The translations under genes were made by a program, and so were the position numbers. Below, in pieces: positions 12,042 to 23,254 of a DNA stretch of 64,000 bases. The DNA is from Pleurotus djamor (lineage: Eukaryota > Basidiomycota > Agaricomycetes > Agaricales > Pleurotaceae), in assembly GCA_029747585.1 (NCBI GenBank), contig JAPEVF010000055.1:1-64000 (forward strand), given 5' to 3'. The notes under the pieces were generated by a model. It saw only the letters and a list, made by a program, of their open reading frames with translations, made no database searches and had not been told where the DNA came from. The number at the start of each line of letters is the position of its first letter. The stretch's first letter is position 1.

Positions 12042-13598
12042 ATGCCCGACTCGGAATTATTCCAGATTAAACCGAGTGTCGCTGCTATCGAAATCGGCGT
12101 CATCGTGTCCAGCTTTCTTTTCGGAATACTCACCCTCCAAGCTTATACTTACTTCTCGCGGGCTTTCGAAGACGGGAGGCTTCTGAAATGGCTGGTGAGT
12201 ACTTCATCCTTGGTTACCCTACCATGGTTTTAAGAGAGTTGACGACAGGTCAGCGTCATATGGTAAGCTGGTGCGACTCAGCAGCCTTTCGTCAACTCAG
12301 ACTTCGGACGAACATACCTAGGTTTCTGGAATTGGGCCATGCAATATGTGTCACGCATCTCATATACACGGCGACTATCCTAGCCGAGCCATCGCGTCTG
12401 CGAGAAATGATCGTCAACACCCCAGTGGATATCAATACAGGCATCTTGCTTTCAGGGAGCACAAGCTGCATTGTTCAGGTGAGTCTTCATAGAGTCCTAA
12501 CAACCAATCCAGCGGCTTCAACCCTCGTTACGCTCAGGCATATTTTGCACACCGTATCCGCAGACTCACGGGCCTCCTCTGGCTATCCATCTCGTTATGG
12601 TGCCTCATCCTCCTTACGATGATTGGTACAATCGGTGTATGCGTGGTGTCGTATACGGGTGGACTCGAGGATTTCACAAAGAACTGGGGCTGGGTATCAT
12701 TGACGAGCTGGATTGCTTCGGCCATCATCGACTTTGTGAATGCTGTCGTCCTTGCCTGGTGCCTCGTCAGGCACAGACAATCTGCCTTGAGAACGTGGGT
12801 CACCCTTGCACATACCCTGTTTCCGACTTCAACCACTTTCAACTCGTAGGACACACCGTCTCATAGACAAAATCATGCTCATAACCATCAGTAAGCCAGG
12901 CGGTCTCAAATAGTCGTACGTTTGCTCTACCTCACACGCTTTGATTCCAGGCACCGGGTCGCTTACATGGTGAGACGAATCTGCTGCCCTTTGCCTCTAT
13001 CATGATGCTTGTCACTTCAGCATCTTCGATGTCGTGACTGCAATCTGCGTAAGTTGTTCCTTTGTCTCACTTTCCTTGGACTCATCTCCATCAGTTCCTG
13101 AAGATGCCTTACACACGTACGCTATTCTAATTCTCGAACAACCTTCCCCTAGGCTGAAACGGACCCGAATAGTAGTTTACCTTGGCCTCTACATCTGCAT
13201 CGCTCGAGGTGACCAATATCATTCCCGTTGTATTTCTCTCCTTCTCATCCCATTTCCCCACAGTATACGCGATCTCTCTCTTCGCTTCGTGCGTCTCCAA
13301 CCTCCTCCCCACCTTGTTGGATATCATAAATAGGGCACTTCTCCACAGCTTGAACGCTCGAACCGGTCTCAGGAAGGAAGAGTTCAAGAATCCGTCTAAT
13401 CTCTTCACCACGATTCAGTTCAATAGCACAGAGCCCTTCACGCCCTCCTCAGGTTAGTCATAACATGCATAACAGTTTAGTAACTCTCCTTGGATACAGT
13501 CTTGACTTGACGTCCTCCCTACCCTTGTAGGCTCAACGGCAATAGATGAGGAGAGCTCTCGGAACATGGCTACTCGCACGATTGGAACCAACACATGA
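12042..13598 (+). CDS. DUF6534-type seven-pass membrane protein, copy 1
   Basis: Member of the basidiomycete-expanded DUF6534 membrane family, function unknown. The start MPDSELFQIKPSVAAIEIG aligns with the other two copies. Exon 1 is 12042-12194 (153 nt), followed by a 14-nt microexon at 12249-12262 (VSVI plus TG of a Trp codon) and an exon from 12322 (FLELGHAICVTHLIY). Later exons give AYFAHRIRRLTGLLWLS, NWGWVSLTSW, RHRQSAL, IDKIMLITI, IFDVVTAIC and YLGLYICIAR, all shared by the family. The last exons read LNARTGLRKEEF and, after a phase-1 intron at about 13455, a hydrophilic tail that ends at 13598. If that last intron is not spliced, the protein stops at 13457 instead. The convergent neighbour is the Atg22-like gene. 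Confidence 0.8.
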
Positions 13599-13878
13599 AG
13601 TCGCTCTTTGCATCCTGGAAGTAAGCTGTACCCTGAGGCTGACAGCGAAGGTGCGCAGATCGCTGCGCCATGTGTTTCCTGTCACTTCCATAATCACAAC
13701 CTGTCCAAGCGGCGAAAGAAGCGATGTGTGGAGTAGAGTTCTTGGAAGTGAATACGACGTCCGACAGCGTAGTCGAGGATCGTGGGGAACTGCATACCGC
13801 CATAACTTTAAGTAAAGTACACCACTCCCAGTATGAACTTTACGCCGTCCCAATAACTACTACTCCGGTGTACAATTC

Positions 13879-16432
13879 TTAATTTGACACAACACTGTCG
13901 TCCTCTCCACCATTCTTCCGCATACTTTCCGCCCAAGCGACAGCGTCTCGCCTCCCTTTGTGGACGTCTACAAAGAACCAAATGACAACAGAAGCGCAAA
14001 CACACAGGGCAAACAGGAATGGGAACCCCATCCAGTTACTCCCACTACGATCGATTATAGCTTGAATCACATTGGGTCCGATCATTGAGGATGCACGATT
14101 AGATAGACCGAAAAGGCCNAAAAAACTAGGAGAGGTGATTAGGATAAGAGTCGGAGGTATTGGTCGGCAAGGAAGGGTTATGGGCGGAGGAAGAAAAGCA
14201 CTGAGACCCGAAATCAATAAATTGGGCGCGAATGATGCATACCATGTTATCAAACCCGGGAGGTGTGAGTTCCGCCATCATTGTTTGGGAGAAAGCGTAA
14301 TATGGGGCTTGAAAGAGTCCGAAGACGACATTGTATGCCCTAATAGAGAATCAAGTGATATTAGTATCTACTGAACCTAGATCGTGTTTTAAGTACGTAC
14401 CAGAATTCCCAAACATTATGGAAGCTAAAGCGTTGAAAAGCCAGAATGTTAGGACTATTTGTTGAACCGTTAATCCAGGGAGAAACCACTCACCCGATCC
14501 GAGTTGTCCAGATACCCAGCATCCCCCAAAGCGGAATCATCATTGTCACCACGTTTGTCACCACGAACTATGCCAGAAGCGATGACGAACACTCTCACAT
14601 CAACTCAGACGAACGACTGAGCGGAACAATCAACTCACCATCTTCTTGGTACTAATCTTCCAGTACCGCTGCACATACCAAAACCCCAGGGTACTCGCAG
14701 TGGAGGTGATGGCTTGAGCCAGCCCAAGATAGGTATTCTCCAGGAAGCTAAACTGGAATTTATCGTTTTGACAAATTGATACGAGGGTTCCGGTGGTATT
14801 GAGACCCTTGATTAGAGTGGGGAGCGATCAGATCGTAGGACTTGGATGGAGGGAGATCCGACTCGGAGGTCAAGCTGAGAGACTCACATCAGCGAGAAGG
14901 AAAAAGGCGAAGAGATACACGAAGGTGTACGGCAGGCGTTTGTATTCTTGGAACGCTCTCCATATCTGTCGTAAATATGTGTTGATTGATCAAGAGTCCA
15001 AGTTCAAGACAGAAGTTTCGGAATACAAACCTGTTTCCACCCAATTGTGAGATAGTGTTCACCCTTGGGGACAGGCGGACCCGGACGAGTTTGCTGAAAG
15101 ATAACTGGAAACCCAAGCAATCAATGGCCACCATGTAGGACACAGACCGAAACCTACACCACCAGATCCCACACAGAACCCAATAGCAATTTGTACTAGA
15201 AGGTGGACTTCAGGGACTTCCGAGACTCCAAACGATAGGAGCAAACCCACAAGACAAGCGCGTAGTTATTGACTTTTGGATTCCCTGCCAAGGGTAATAA
15301 GACCGAAAGGTTCAGACAGAGCGTGACAATATATCCGATATTGCTATGGGTCTGCGCAAGGCGTTAGTATTCTTCACATAAAACAATAAACGGAAACGGA
15401 AACTTTACCGTGCTGATATTGCTGATACGATTTTTCTCCATGCTTTCCTCCACTTCATATTCTTCCTTACTGACTTCCCCTGCTTCATACTTATCTCTGA
15501 GAGCACGAGCATGGGGAGTGTTTCGCGCCAACCGAGGAAACGCAGCGGCATAGAAAACCAATGTGGCACCATAGCTGATAAAGCCAATCATGTACAACGC
15601 CATCCCCACAGGCCATCTACTTGGAGCTGCCAGCCGAAAGTGAGGAAGCTCCAAAGAATTGGAGAGAGGTGCAAGCTCACTTGTCAAAGCCATGCTAGAG
15701 AACTGAGCTGCCCAGCAAACGCAGGTGACGACGAATAACAACCAGCGACCGAAGGTACCATAGTCGGCAGCTGAGCCGATTGTTGTGAATATAAGCGTCA
15801 TTACCTATCCAACCTCAACACCAGTGCTCGCAGTGATAAATAGATGGACAACGTACCGCGAAGGAGACACCATTAGCAATCAAAACAACGCTTGAAACGG
15901 CTTTGGTCCCACCAGCCCAAGGTAGTACGCATTGACCAGATGATCCCTCGCCTGAACAAGATGATCCGGGTCCTCTAATCGGGTCAAAACCAGCTGCAAA
16001 CGCCAACGATTGGAAGAGCGTCATCGAATATGACAAGGGGCCAACACCCTAGGAAAACTCGCGTGTGAGTACGGTTGGCGAAGTTTGGCTGCGCGGTGTC
16101 CACTACGAACATTATCACCGTTGTAGTACACTGTGACGTGTTTCAGTCTATACTGGGATCTCAAGTGGTAAATCGGAGAAGGACTCACGATAATAACTCC
16201 AGAGTTCCTTACGAGTTACGATAGGTTCGTCTTTGGAGATCGTCGAGACAAAGGTCAAGCCTCTGCGATCAGGTTGCTTAGCAGCGCCGGTATCCGATTC
16301 AAGGCTCCCTTTTGACACCGAGTCGTTCAAGTCCGCCACCTCGACGTTCGCGTCTTGTCCCGATGCCTTCTTGTCCAAATCACCTATCGCGACATCGCTG
16401 GCAATTACTTCAGGCGCCGCGTTTGAAGACAT
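13879..16432 (-). CDS. ATG22: Atg22-like vacuolar transporter (MFS)
   Basis: Atg22 family members are vacuolar-membrane permeases of the major facilitator superfamily that export amino acids after autophagic breakdown. The N-terminus (about 90 residues) is acidic and soluble, then VTRKELWSYYRESF leads into the membrane part. Further exons give GVGPLSYSMTLFQSLAFAAG, a loop with three cysteines and GSSGQC, then IFTTIGSAADYGTFGRWLL, a family signature. The C-terminus, FFVDVHKGRRDAVAWAE, is also typical of Atg22. Many short introns are present. A single N at 14119 next to an A run falls inside the coding region. The gene lies between two DUF6534 copies and converges on the first. A general Atg22-like transporter without a role in autophagy is possible. 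Confidence 0.82.
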
Positions 16433-18223
16433 GGCGAAAGGATGCGAGACTTGACCCAGGCAGCCCGAAGATAAAGAACCGAGCTATACATAGCTTCTCG
16501 AACGAGTGACCAAAAACCTTGTGGCAGTTTAGGCTTCTTCGTGAGATGTTTTCGCATCGTGGCTGATGAATTGAAGATAAAGGTCGTAAAATGCGGCAAA
16601 TCTGCCCGCCGTGCGATACAGACTGACACGAGGACCGTTCGAGTCAGGTTGGAGTTCCTCGCTCTCCATCTCACCCTCACATATAAAAATGAGCGGCGAG
16701 CAATGTGCATCGGCCTGTCAATTTCATTGGAGAGTGTAGAACCAAAAGCTAGAATGAATTCGAAGAGACTTTCAAACGACTAAAAGGGAGCGAGTTGATG
16801 AGCAAGGACGTTGATCGAATGAAGCACGCGTTGAGCTACGAAGGCCCGGAAGAGATTCGAGGTATCAGAGCCGCTAGATCTCACGTGACAGAAGGGGGGG
16901 ACGTTCACGCGGACCTGTGGACCTTCGGGGACTCCTTCAGATCCTTCCTATTGCCCGGGCCTTCCTAGCTCGTAGGTCCCGTCCGACATACAACCCAAAA
17001 GCTGAACAACTGGCTGGGTTTCTACGGTTAATAATAATGTGTGTTCGCCGTCTAGATTTACTTATTTATTTATTTTTCGAACTAGAATATGAGTTCACGG
17101 CAAGCTGCGACAGTTACCAGTAATTATTGGACTCGGGATGTTTTCTCCATCCAAACTTATGCTTCGGACCCGGGAATCTGCGAAACGCGAATTGCGCCAA
17201 GTTCAAGTTGGACAATGCGCCAGGTTTGGCTTTTCTCTTAGTTTCGCATCTTTCCGCCTAATTAGGTTCTCAAAGCAACTCGCTAAAGATTGTTGGCGTA
17301 CTCCGTATAAGCAACCCGTTCAGATCACCATTGTCGTTGCTTGCCTCAGAAAAACAGTTTCCGTGGAGCTGAAACTTATTTTCTTCAGCGTTTCTCAGTT
17401 CAGGCACCCTGTCAGACCTTACGCGTACGCCTAGCCGGCCACGCGGAAATCACGATCTCCGGTTCATCATCTTCAGCCACAACACAGCTGATGAGTCTCC
17501 CCGAGACTTGCGTCCGTGTGGTGGGTATTTCTTCCCTTCGTATCCGTGACCTACTCAGAGTCTCAATTACAGTTCTACTGTCCGTGCTTATCAGGCGCGC
17601 AATATCAGATTTGCAAAATTTATTATTGGATCACTCATGGCCTCCGAATCGATATCATCATCTGCATAACCGTAACTATGCATGTTCTGGCGCTCTGGGG
17701 CATGTTCCATTCGTAATTTGACGGAATCATCTTGCTACAGCTTCCTACGCGCCTTTTTGTTGACTTCTGGTCTCCTTCAGGCCTTGAGTAGCTCTGATCT
17801 TCGTTCTGAACTATGCAGGATGAGAACGTGCTAAAGGAAAGAACCGGGCTTGTCCCTGAAAGTTGGCCCTTGCACGCCTATCCTGAGGCCTGCCAGGATC
17901 GGCAAAATTATCGGCCCCTTTGCTCCTTGATGCAGAAACATACATAAGACATCATATCTACAAACTAGGCCGAATCCCTTCCTTCCAATCATCCTGCCTG
18001 TACAAATTTCCCCATCTTTGATTCCGCCTCCCATCGACCGCTTCTTTCATTGTAGACATTGTGGATCACTCCACCCACGACTCTTTTCGCCGTTCTCACC
18101 CAGCCATCCTCTATTTTAACTTCGACACCGCCTCTCTCACAGAGGTATATCTTCCTCCCAGCTCCTCTATGGACCGTATAATTCTGGGAAATCAACAAAG
18201 ACCCTCCTGTTGACTCGCCAACC
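16433..18223. other. Long intergenic spacer
   Basis: About 1.8 kb separating the divergently transcribed Atg22-like and second DUF6534 genes. It contains an AT-rich TTAT-type stretch near 17055-17078 and a C-rich tract near the right end, as in promoters. Open frames are short and unconvincing. No RNA gene or mobile element was recognised. Confidence 0.4.
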
Positions 18224-19779
18224 ATGTCTTCGTCTTCCCCCTTCCAAATCACCGCCAGCGTCGCCGCAATGGAAATTGGCATCGTCGCGTCCAGTTTTCT
18301 ATTCGGAATCGTAACGCTACAAGCTTGGATATACTTCTCCAGCTATCCGAAAGATAGGAAGCGTTTGAAGGCGCTGGCTGCCGCTTTGTGGTGAGCCGTT
18401 TACGCCGATCATACCCATTACCCCATCCTTGACCACTCCGGTCGGTAGGCTTCTCGAGTTTGCCCATATGATCTGTGTCGGGCATTTACTCTACGAAGGA
18501 ACGATCGGAACATACAAGGATCAGCAACATCTCATGTTTGAGAATCCCCCAGCTGACATTGACTTGGCGATATTGTTTTCTGGGATGACCGGTTGTCTTG
18601 TACAGGTGCGTTGACTAGCTTCCTCAGTTTGAGCCGTCGCCCATGGTCGCTCTTCTTTGATGCAGGCGTACTTCGCCGATCGAGTTCGAAGGTTCACGAA
18701 GCGACTGTGGCTACCCATCTTCCTATGGTTTCTGATCTTCCTGACCATGCTCGGGACCATCGCCGTCTGCATCGTCTCCTTCACAAGTGGCCTTCAAAAC
18801 TTCACTGAGAATTGGGGATGGGTTTCGACCGCTAGTTGGGTGCTTTCGGCAGTCATTGACTCCACTATAGCCTGCTGTCTAGCTTGGGCCCTTCTCCGTC
18901 ATCGACAATCGGCTCTTCAGTTGTACGTTTGCCCGTTCCCCTCACCCATGCACCGTTATCTCAACCTACCGCCAGCTCGCACAATTTGATTGACAAAATC
19001 ATATTGATGACCATAAGTCAGTACCCTTAGTCCGTCGCATTTCCGTTTTGTTAAATATCTCAATCGCAGGTACCGGTGCCCTAACGAGGTATCCTTATCT
19101 TCGCACCCTCGAATATACTCCACAGGAAACTCACTCTAAATTCTTTTCCAGTGTCTTCGACATCGTTACTGCCATATGTGTACGTCTTAGCACGGTCGTC
19201 TTACTCCCTTGGCTTGACTAAATGAATCTCCAATAGTTCCTCGTGATGCCCTACAAATGTGCGTTCCGAAACTCACCTTCCAACCCGGATCGCCTGACCA
19301 GATTCCTTGGTATCTTAGTGATCTATCTTGGACTTTACATCTGTATCGCCCGTAGTGAGTACTTCAATTTTCTGCTGTTGCCCTAGTCACTAACAATGGT
19401 TACAGTATACGCCAACTCATTTTACGTCTCGTTCGTACCATCTCCTCTCAACCTTCTGCCATTTCCCCTGCTTACCGCCTCTTCTTCACTATCAGCCTCA
19501 ACGCTAGAAACGGTTTCCGCCATAACGAAACCAACAACGCACACACCCATACCTTCAAGTTCGCCACCAGCGCTCAAAGCAATTCAACCAATACCACCGC
19601 ATCGATACCAGGTCAGTCCAGCTCAACATGTGAAATCGTCTCCGGTATCCTTAAGCTCATCCCTCCATTTTTCGTTGCATCTAGGGCTGGCCCACGACGA
19701 CCGATCAAACCCTTTGATCGAGTTGAAAGACGTTCCACTCGACTCAACCACACCGAGTCGAACCACGACGACTGTCTGA
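18224..19779 (+). CDS. DUF6534-type seven-pass membrane protein, copy 2
   Basis: Same family as the genes at 12042 and 28142; function unknown. Starts MSSSSPFQITASVAAMEIG. Exon 1 is 167 nt (18224-18390), exactly the sum of the 153-nt exon 1 and 14-nt microexon of the other two copies, so the intron between them is absent here. A 58-bp intron (18391-18448) then splits a Trp codon and joins to LLEFAHMICVGHLLY. Later exons give AYFADRVRRFTKRLWLP, NWGWVSTASW, RHRQSAL, IDKIILMTI, VFDIVTAIC, YLGLYICIAR, VYANSFYVS and LNARNGFRHNE. A phase-1 intron then leads to a tail ending DSTTPSRTTTTV at 19779. The transposon is inserted about 245 bp downstream of its stop. Confidence 0.82.
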
Positions 19780-20024
19780 AATCCTTTTCTCGTATCCGTC
19801 CCACTTCGCTTTTTCGTCGGGTGGTTGGGTGCTTCTTTCGTTGTCTATATTTACTCTACATTCGCGTTCGCTTTGGGTTTCTTCCTTGCCTTTTCATTGA
19901 ACGTTCACTATACATGCATTACACATCTTTCTTTGCTATCTTCGTGCACATATCCCTTCTCATCCCATCTTGTATGTAGCAATAACCGTCAGTACCTCAG
20001 TCCCTCACAATAATAGAATTGTTA

Positions 20025-20104
20025 CAGCGGTTTTCATAAATATACGGAAAAGTGATTTCGAAAAACTTTCGGGCGCTTGGCTGAGTCAGCGGGACCCCGG
20101 GCAC
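20025..20104 (+). repeat. Left terminal inverted repeat, 80 bp
   Basis: Starts CAGCGGTTTTCATAAATATA just inside a TA at 20023-20024. It is identical, base for base, to the reverse complement of 23048-23127. Weak matching continues a few bases further inward. It contains TGAGTCA (20082-20088), the AP-1/Gcn4 core, 57 bp from the end. Confidence 0.93.
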
Positions 20105-20154
20105 CAGTGAGTGAGGCGCCGTCGAACGGGTCATTCTCTTGTTGAACCGCCATC

Positions 20155-21237
20155 ATGCCTCGCCGTTCTGTTTCTCGCGAGATTATCGCCCGTATACCTA
20201 TTCTATTTCATGACCAACATTTCTCAGTCAAGCAGATCTGTAGAATTCTCGGAATCGGGAAAACTCTTGTTTATCAAACCCTCAAGCATCATTCAAAATT
20301 TGCGCTCTCATACAATCCTTATTCCCGCCCTTCGCCAGGACGCGACCGCTCGCTCAGCAGCTCCGATGTCAAAGCCATTCATGAAATCTTACAGAAAGAG
20401 CCAACAATCTATCTGGATGAGCTTCAATCTCGGCTTCTCGAGGTACAGGGCATCTTCTGTAGCATTACTACCCTGGCTAGGACAATCCGCCGCCTTCATT
20501 TCTCTCGCAAGGCTGTCTCGGCGCGTGCAATAGAGAGAAACGACCTGGCCCGTTCTATCTACATGAATCAAATCGCCGAGACGGTACCAGACCCGGAGAT
20601 GCTTATTTTCATCGACGAAGCGGCACGCGATCGAAGAACTTCAGCTCGCCAACAAGGATACGCCCCTTCGGGACTACGCTGTGTGCAGCGAAAACACTTC
20701 GTACGAGGACAACGATACTCCATCCTCCCCATGCTGACGTTGGACGGTATCGTTGCCTATGATATCATTGAGGGGTCGGTAACAAGTGATCGGTTTCTGC
20801 AATTCCTTCGAGACTATGTGGTGGGTACCTGCATATCGTACGCATTCATCCTGTTGAGTTCCTTACTGACCCATTATAGGTTCCTTACACCAATCCATAT
20901 CCTGGACCTCGCAGTGTCTTGGTGATGGATAACTGTTCGATCCATCACGCTGAGGAGATTCGAGCCCTGATTGAAGATGAAGCTTGTAGGTTGCCTTCTT
21001 TATGTTCCGCCTACGCACATAATTGACTCAAGGCCTTGATATGTAGTATGCAAGCTTGTGTTTCTCCCCCCATACTCTCCAGATCTCAACCCCATTGAGC
21101 AAGCCTTTTCTGCGATCAAAGCTTACCTTCGTCGTCATTGGAAAGATGATTCTCTGTCCATAATGGATGAGGCTTGCCAGACCATTACACCAGGGAAGGC
21201 ATGGGGCTACTTCAGGGCATCGGGATATGTTGTTTAG
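20155..21237 (+). CDS. Tc1/mariner-superfamily DDE transposase
   Basis: Cuts and pastes the surrounding element. Three exons, 20155-20820, 20880-20985 and 21047-21237, sum to 963 bases and a 320-aa protein. The N-terminus holds a helix-turn-helix for end binding (SVKQICRILGIGKTLVYQTL). The catalytic triad is complete: the first Asp in LIFIDEAA, the second in LVMDNCSIHH, the Glu in PDLNPIEQAF. I count about 35 residues between the second Asp and the Glu, within the IS630-Tc1-mariner range. The motif YSPDLNPIE is a hallmark. No stop, frameshift or missing catalytic residue is seen, so it may be active. The first intron (59 bp) and second (61 bp) are required to keep the frame. Confidence 0.93.
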
Positions 21238-21313
21238 AATACCGGACCCTTCCGTACGCTAGTAACGAAAAAAAAATTGTCCCTTCTATCCTTTCCCCCA
21301 CCCAGCCCTCACC

Positions 21314-22931
21314 ATGTCTGAACCACCCACTGAGCCTGATCGTGAAGAGCTCGAAGAACACGAAGAGGTCGTCTTCACTCGCAACTTCAAAGTTGAGGCC
21401 CTAACTCATGTTACCTTCCATCAACACGTTCCGACGGGGAAGAATGGCAAAACTCAGGACAAAAAGATAATAAAGAAGAAAAAGCTCGAGCACCTGTTCA
21501 ACGGTACCCTTGCTAGCTATGTTGCATTCCTCAATGCTATCGTGCAAACCCATGGCGAAGACAAGTACACATTTACCGCGGCGCGGCGCTATGGCTTCAA
21601 GGTGTTAGTCCCTCCTGACAAAGCGTAAGCGGCTCTCTATATTCCGGTCTTTGGACTCCACTTACACTTATACCTACATACTTACTAGCCAAAACAAGGC
21701 AACAGATGTCGAGAACCACCCAGAGTGGATACGTTTTGTCAAAAACCTACACCAGAACCGCCCAAATGGCATTCAGGTTTACGCGGATATGGATGACATC
21801 CAGGCTGGTTTTCACAGCGCTGTGAGTTGTTTATATTCATACATCAATGGTCCACGTCCATTCACGCACTTGATCTTATCTTAGGACACCAGCTCAGCCG
21901 CCGGATCGGCTAATGGAGAAGGTGCTGCATTGGGGACTACCAGTGGTGGCCTCGACTCATCGGAAACCGAAAGGTCTATTGCGAGGTTCCGCGGGTTGCT
22001 TGAGAGGGAATACGGGAACTCAAACGATTCTTCATATACCTACAACGACAATGGTATATCTTTCCCGCTGACGCCATTTATGATGACCACTTGGGCTCGG
22101 TACATGGTATGTAATCATTCTATACGCTTGATCGCATTACCTAAAGAACAGTTGCAGCACGATGGAAAGGCTACAATCAAAGCTTATCCAAACCTTCCCC
22201 TGTTTGACATCGCAAATCGGCAAATTGCTCTGACTCCCGGCCGTCCGCCCACTCTGTCCACCCCAGCCAAACCATCAGCCAGTGCTCCACCACCAACCTC
22301 TGATATTGGCCATCTTGCGACCATTCTCACCACACTCCTACCCTCAATTCAACACCCTTCGACACCCAGCCGCACTTCTATCAGCCACAGCCCGGCCCCG
22401 GAAACTCAGGAATCAGATCCAGATCACCCACCTGACTTATCGCCACTTCAGAACACTCCTAGCAAGCTTCGACGCTTTCTCAAACACGCAGAAACTAAGC
22501 TTGGTGTCCCCAAGGCACTTGAGTATGAATTTGCACTCGATCGAGACAAGTACGGACCCGATATCTTGGACACAGTCCCAGACAATGACTTGGTCAGCAT
22601 TGGAATTCCACGGGGGGATGTTATCAGGCTGAAGAGAGGCAGCACGGCGTGGTGGAAGAGTGGTGAGGCTAGGAAACGCCCTAACGATGATCTTGAAGGT
22701 TCGGATCAAGTTCAGCCCCCACCCAAGCGTATCCTTTTTGAAGAGCGCTTCCATGCTGGAGGTGGGTCAACCTTCTCGGGTACTGGGATGGAACCCAGTG
22801 AATCCCTTGATGAGGATGAGTCTCAGAGCACTTTTTGGTACATGTGCAAGTCCATTGATGATTGGCTCCCCGTTCCAAGAGGTTATGTACCAATCCGAGA
22901 CGATGGTTCTGATTTTGATGGTTTTAACTAG
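21314..22931 (+). CDS. Passenger protein of the transposon with SAM-like C-terminal domain
   Basis: Four exons, 21314-21624, 21689-21821, 21885-22106 and 22158-22931, total 1440 bases and a 479-aa protein. The third intron is 51 bp and in frame. The N-terminal half begins acidic (EPDREELEEHEE), has a lysine cluster (KKIIKKKKLEH) that could be a nuclear signal, and a structured segment of about 110 residues. A Pro/Ser/Thr-rich linker follows. Residues around 320-385 (SKLRRFLKHAETKLGV through DLVSIGIPRGDVIRLKRG) look like a SAM-type helical bundle, with the GIPRGD turn typical of its end. The tail is acidic. It lies 76 bp after the transposase stop, fully inside the element. I know no function for it; regulation of transposition or targeting are guesses. 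Confidence 0.85.
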
Positions 22932-23047
22932 TATTATCAAACTTCTGTGACTACATACAAGTCAAGTGATGGTAAATACATGATTTGCTCACATCGCTCC
23001 CTCTTGCGGCACGCCTCTTTGCCAACTCTTTGCGCTGCACCTAACTA

Positions 23048-23127
23048 GTGCCCGGGGTCCCGCTGACTCAGCCAAGCGCCCGAAAGTTTTTCGAAATCAC
23101 TTTTCCGTATATTTATGAAAACCGCTG
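23048..23127 (-). repeat. Right terminal inverted repeat, 80 bp
   Basis: Perfect inverted copy of 20025-20104, followed by TA at 23128-23129. The mirrored AP-1/Gcn4 core (TGACTCA) lies at 23064-23070, again 57 bp from the end. Confidence 0.93.
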
Positions 23128-23254
23128 TAAGCTCCAATTCAAGTCTAAAATATAGCAACCCTGGAAGAGACCTCCGAATCATACACTAAGAGCAGGTTTA
23201 TATACTACAGATATACCATAGCACTGCATATCAGTACAAGCACAGAGCAACCAA

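Larger units (their letters stand above)
20025..23127 (+). mobile_element. Two-gene Tc1/mariner-superfamily DNA transposon, intact
   Basis: A 3103-bp element bounded by perfectly matching 80-bp terminal inverted repeats and flanked on both sides by TA, the target duplicated by Tc1/mariner (IS630-type) elements. The ends start CAGCGG. It carries a DDE transposase gene and a second multi-exon gene on the same strand. Perfect repeats, intact frames and clean TA flanks point to a recent insertion. It lies between the 3' end of a DUF6534 gene and the 3' end of TAF4, so it damages neither. The presence of a second spliced gene is unusual for this superfamily, whose members usually encode only the transposase. 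Confidence 0.92.

Noticed and set aside
13533..13853. Minus-strand open frame of 106 codons between DUF6534 copy 1 and the Atg22-like gene
   Set aside because: It overlaps the likely last exon of DUF6534 copy 1 in antisense and has no protein-like pattern.
20022..20024. Longer inverted repeat including TTA/TAA at the transposon ends
   Set aside because: TA is the expected target duplication and is palindromic; the extra T/A match is most likely chance, so the element was bounded at CAG.
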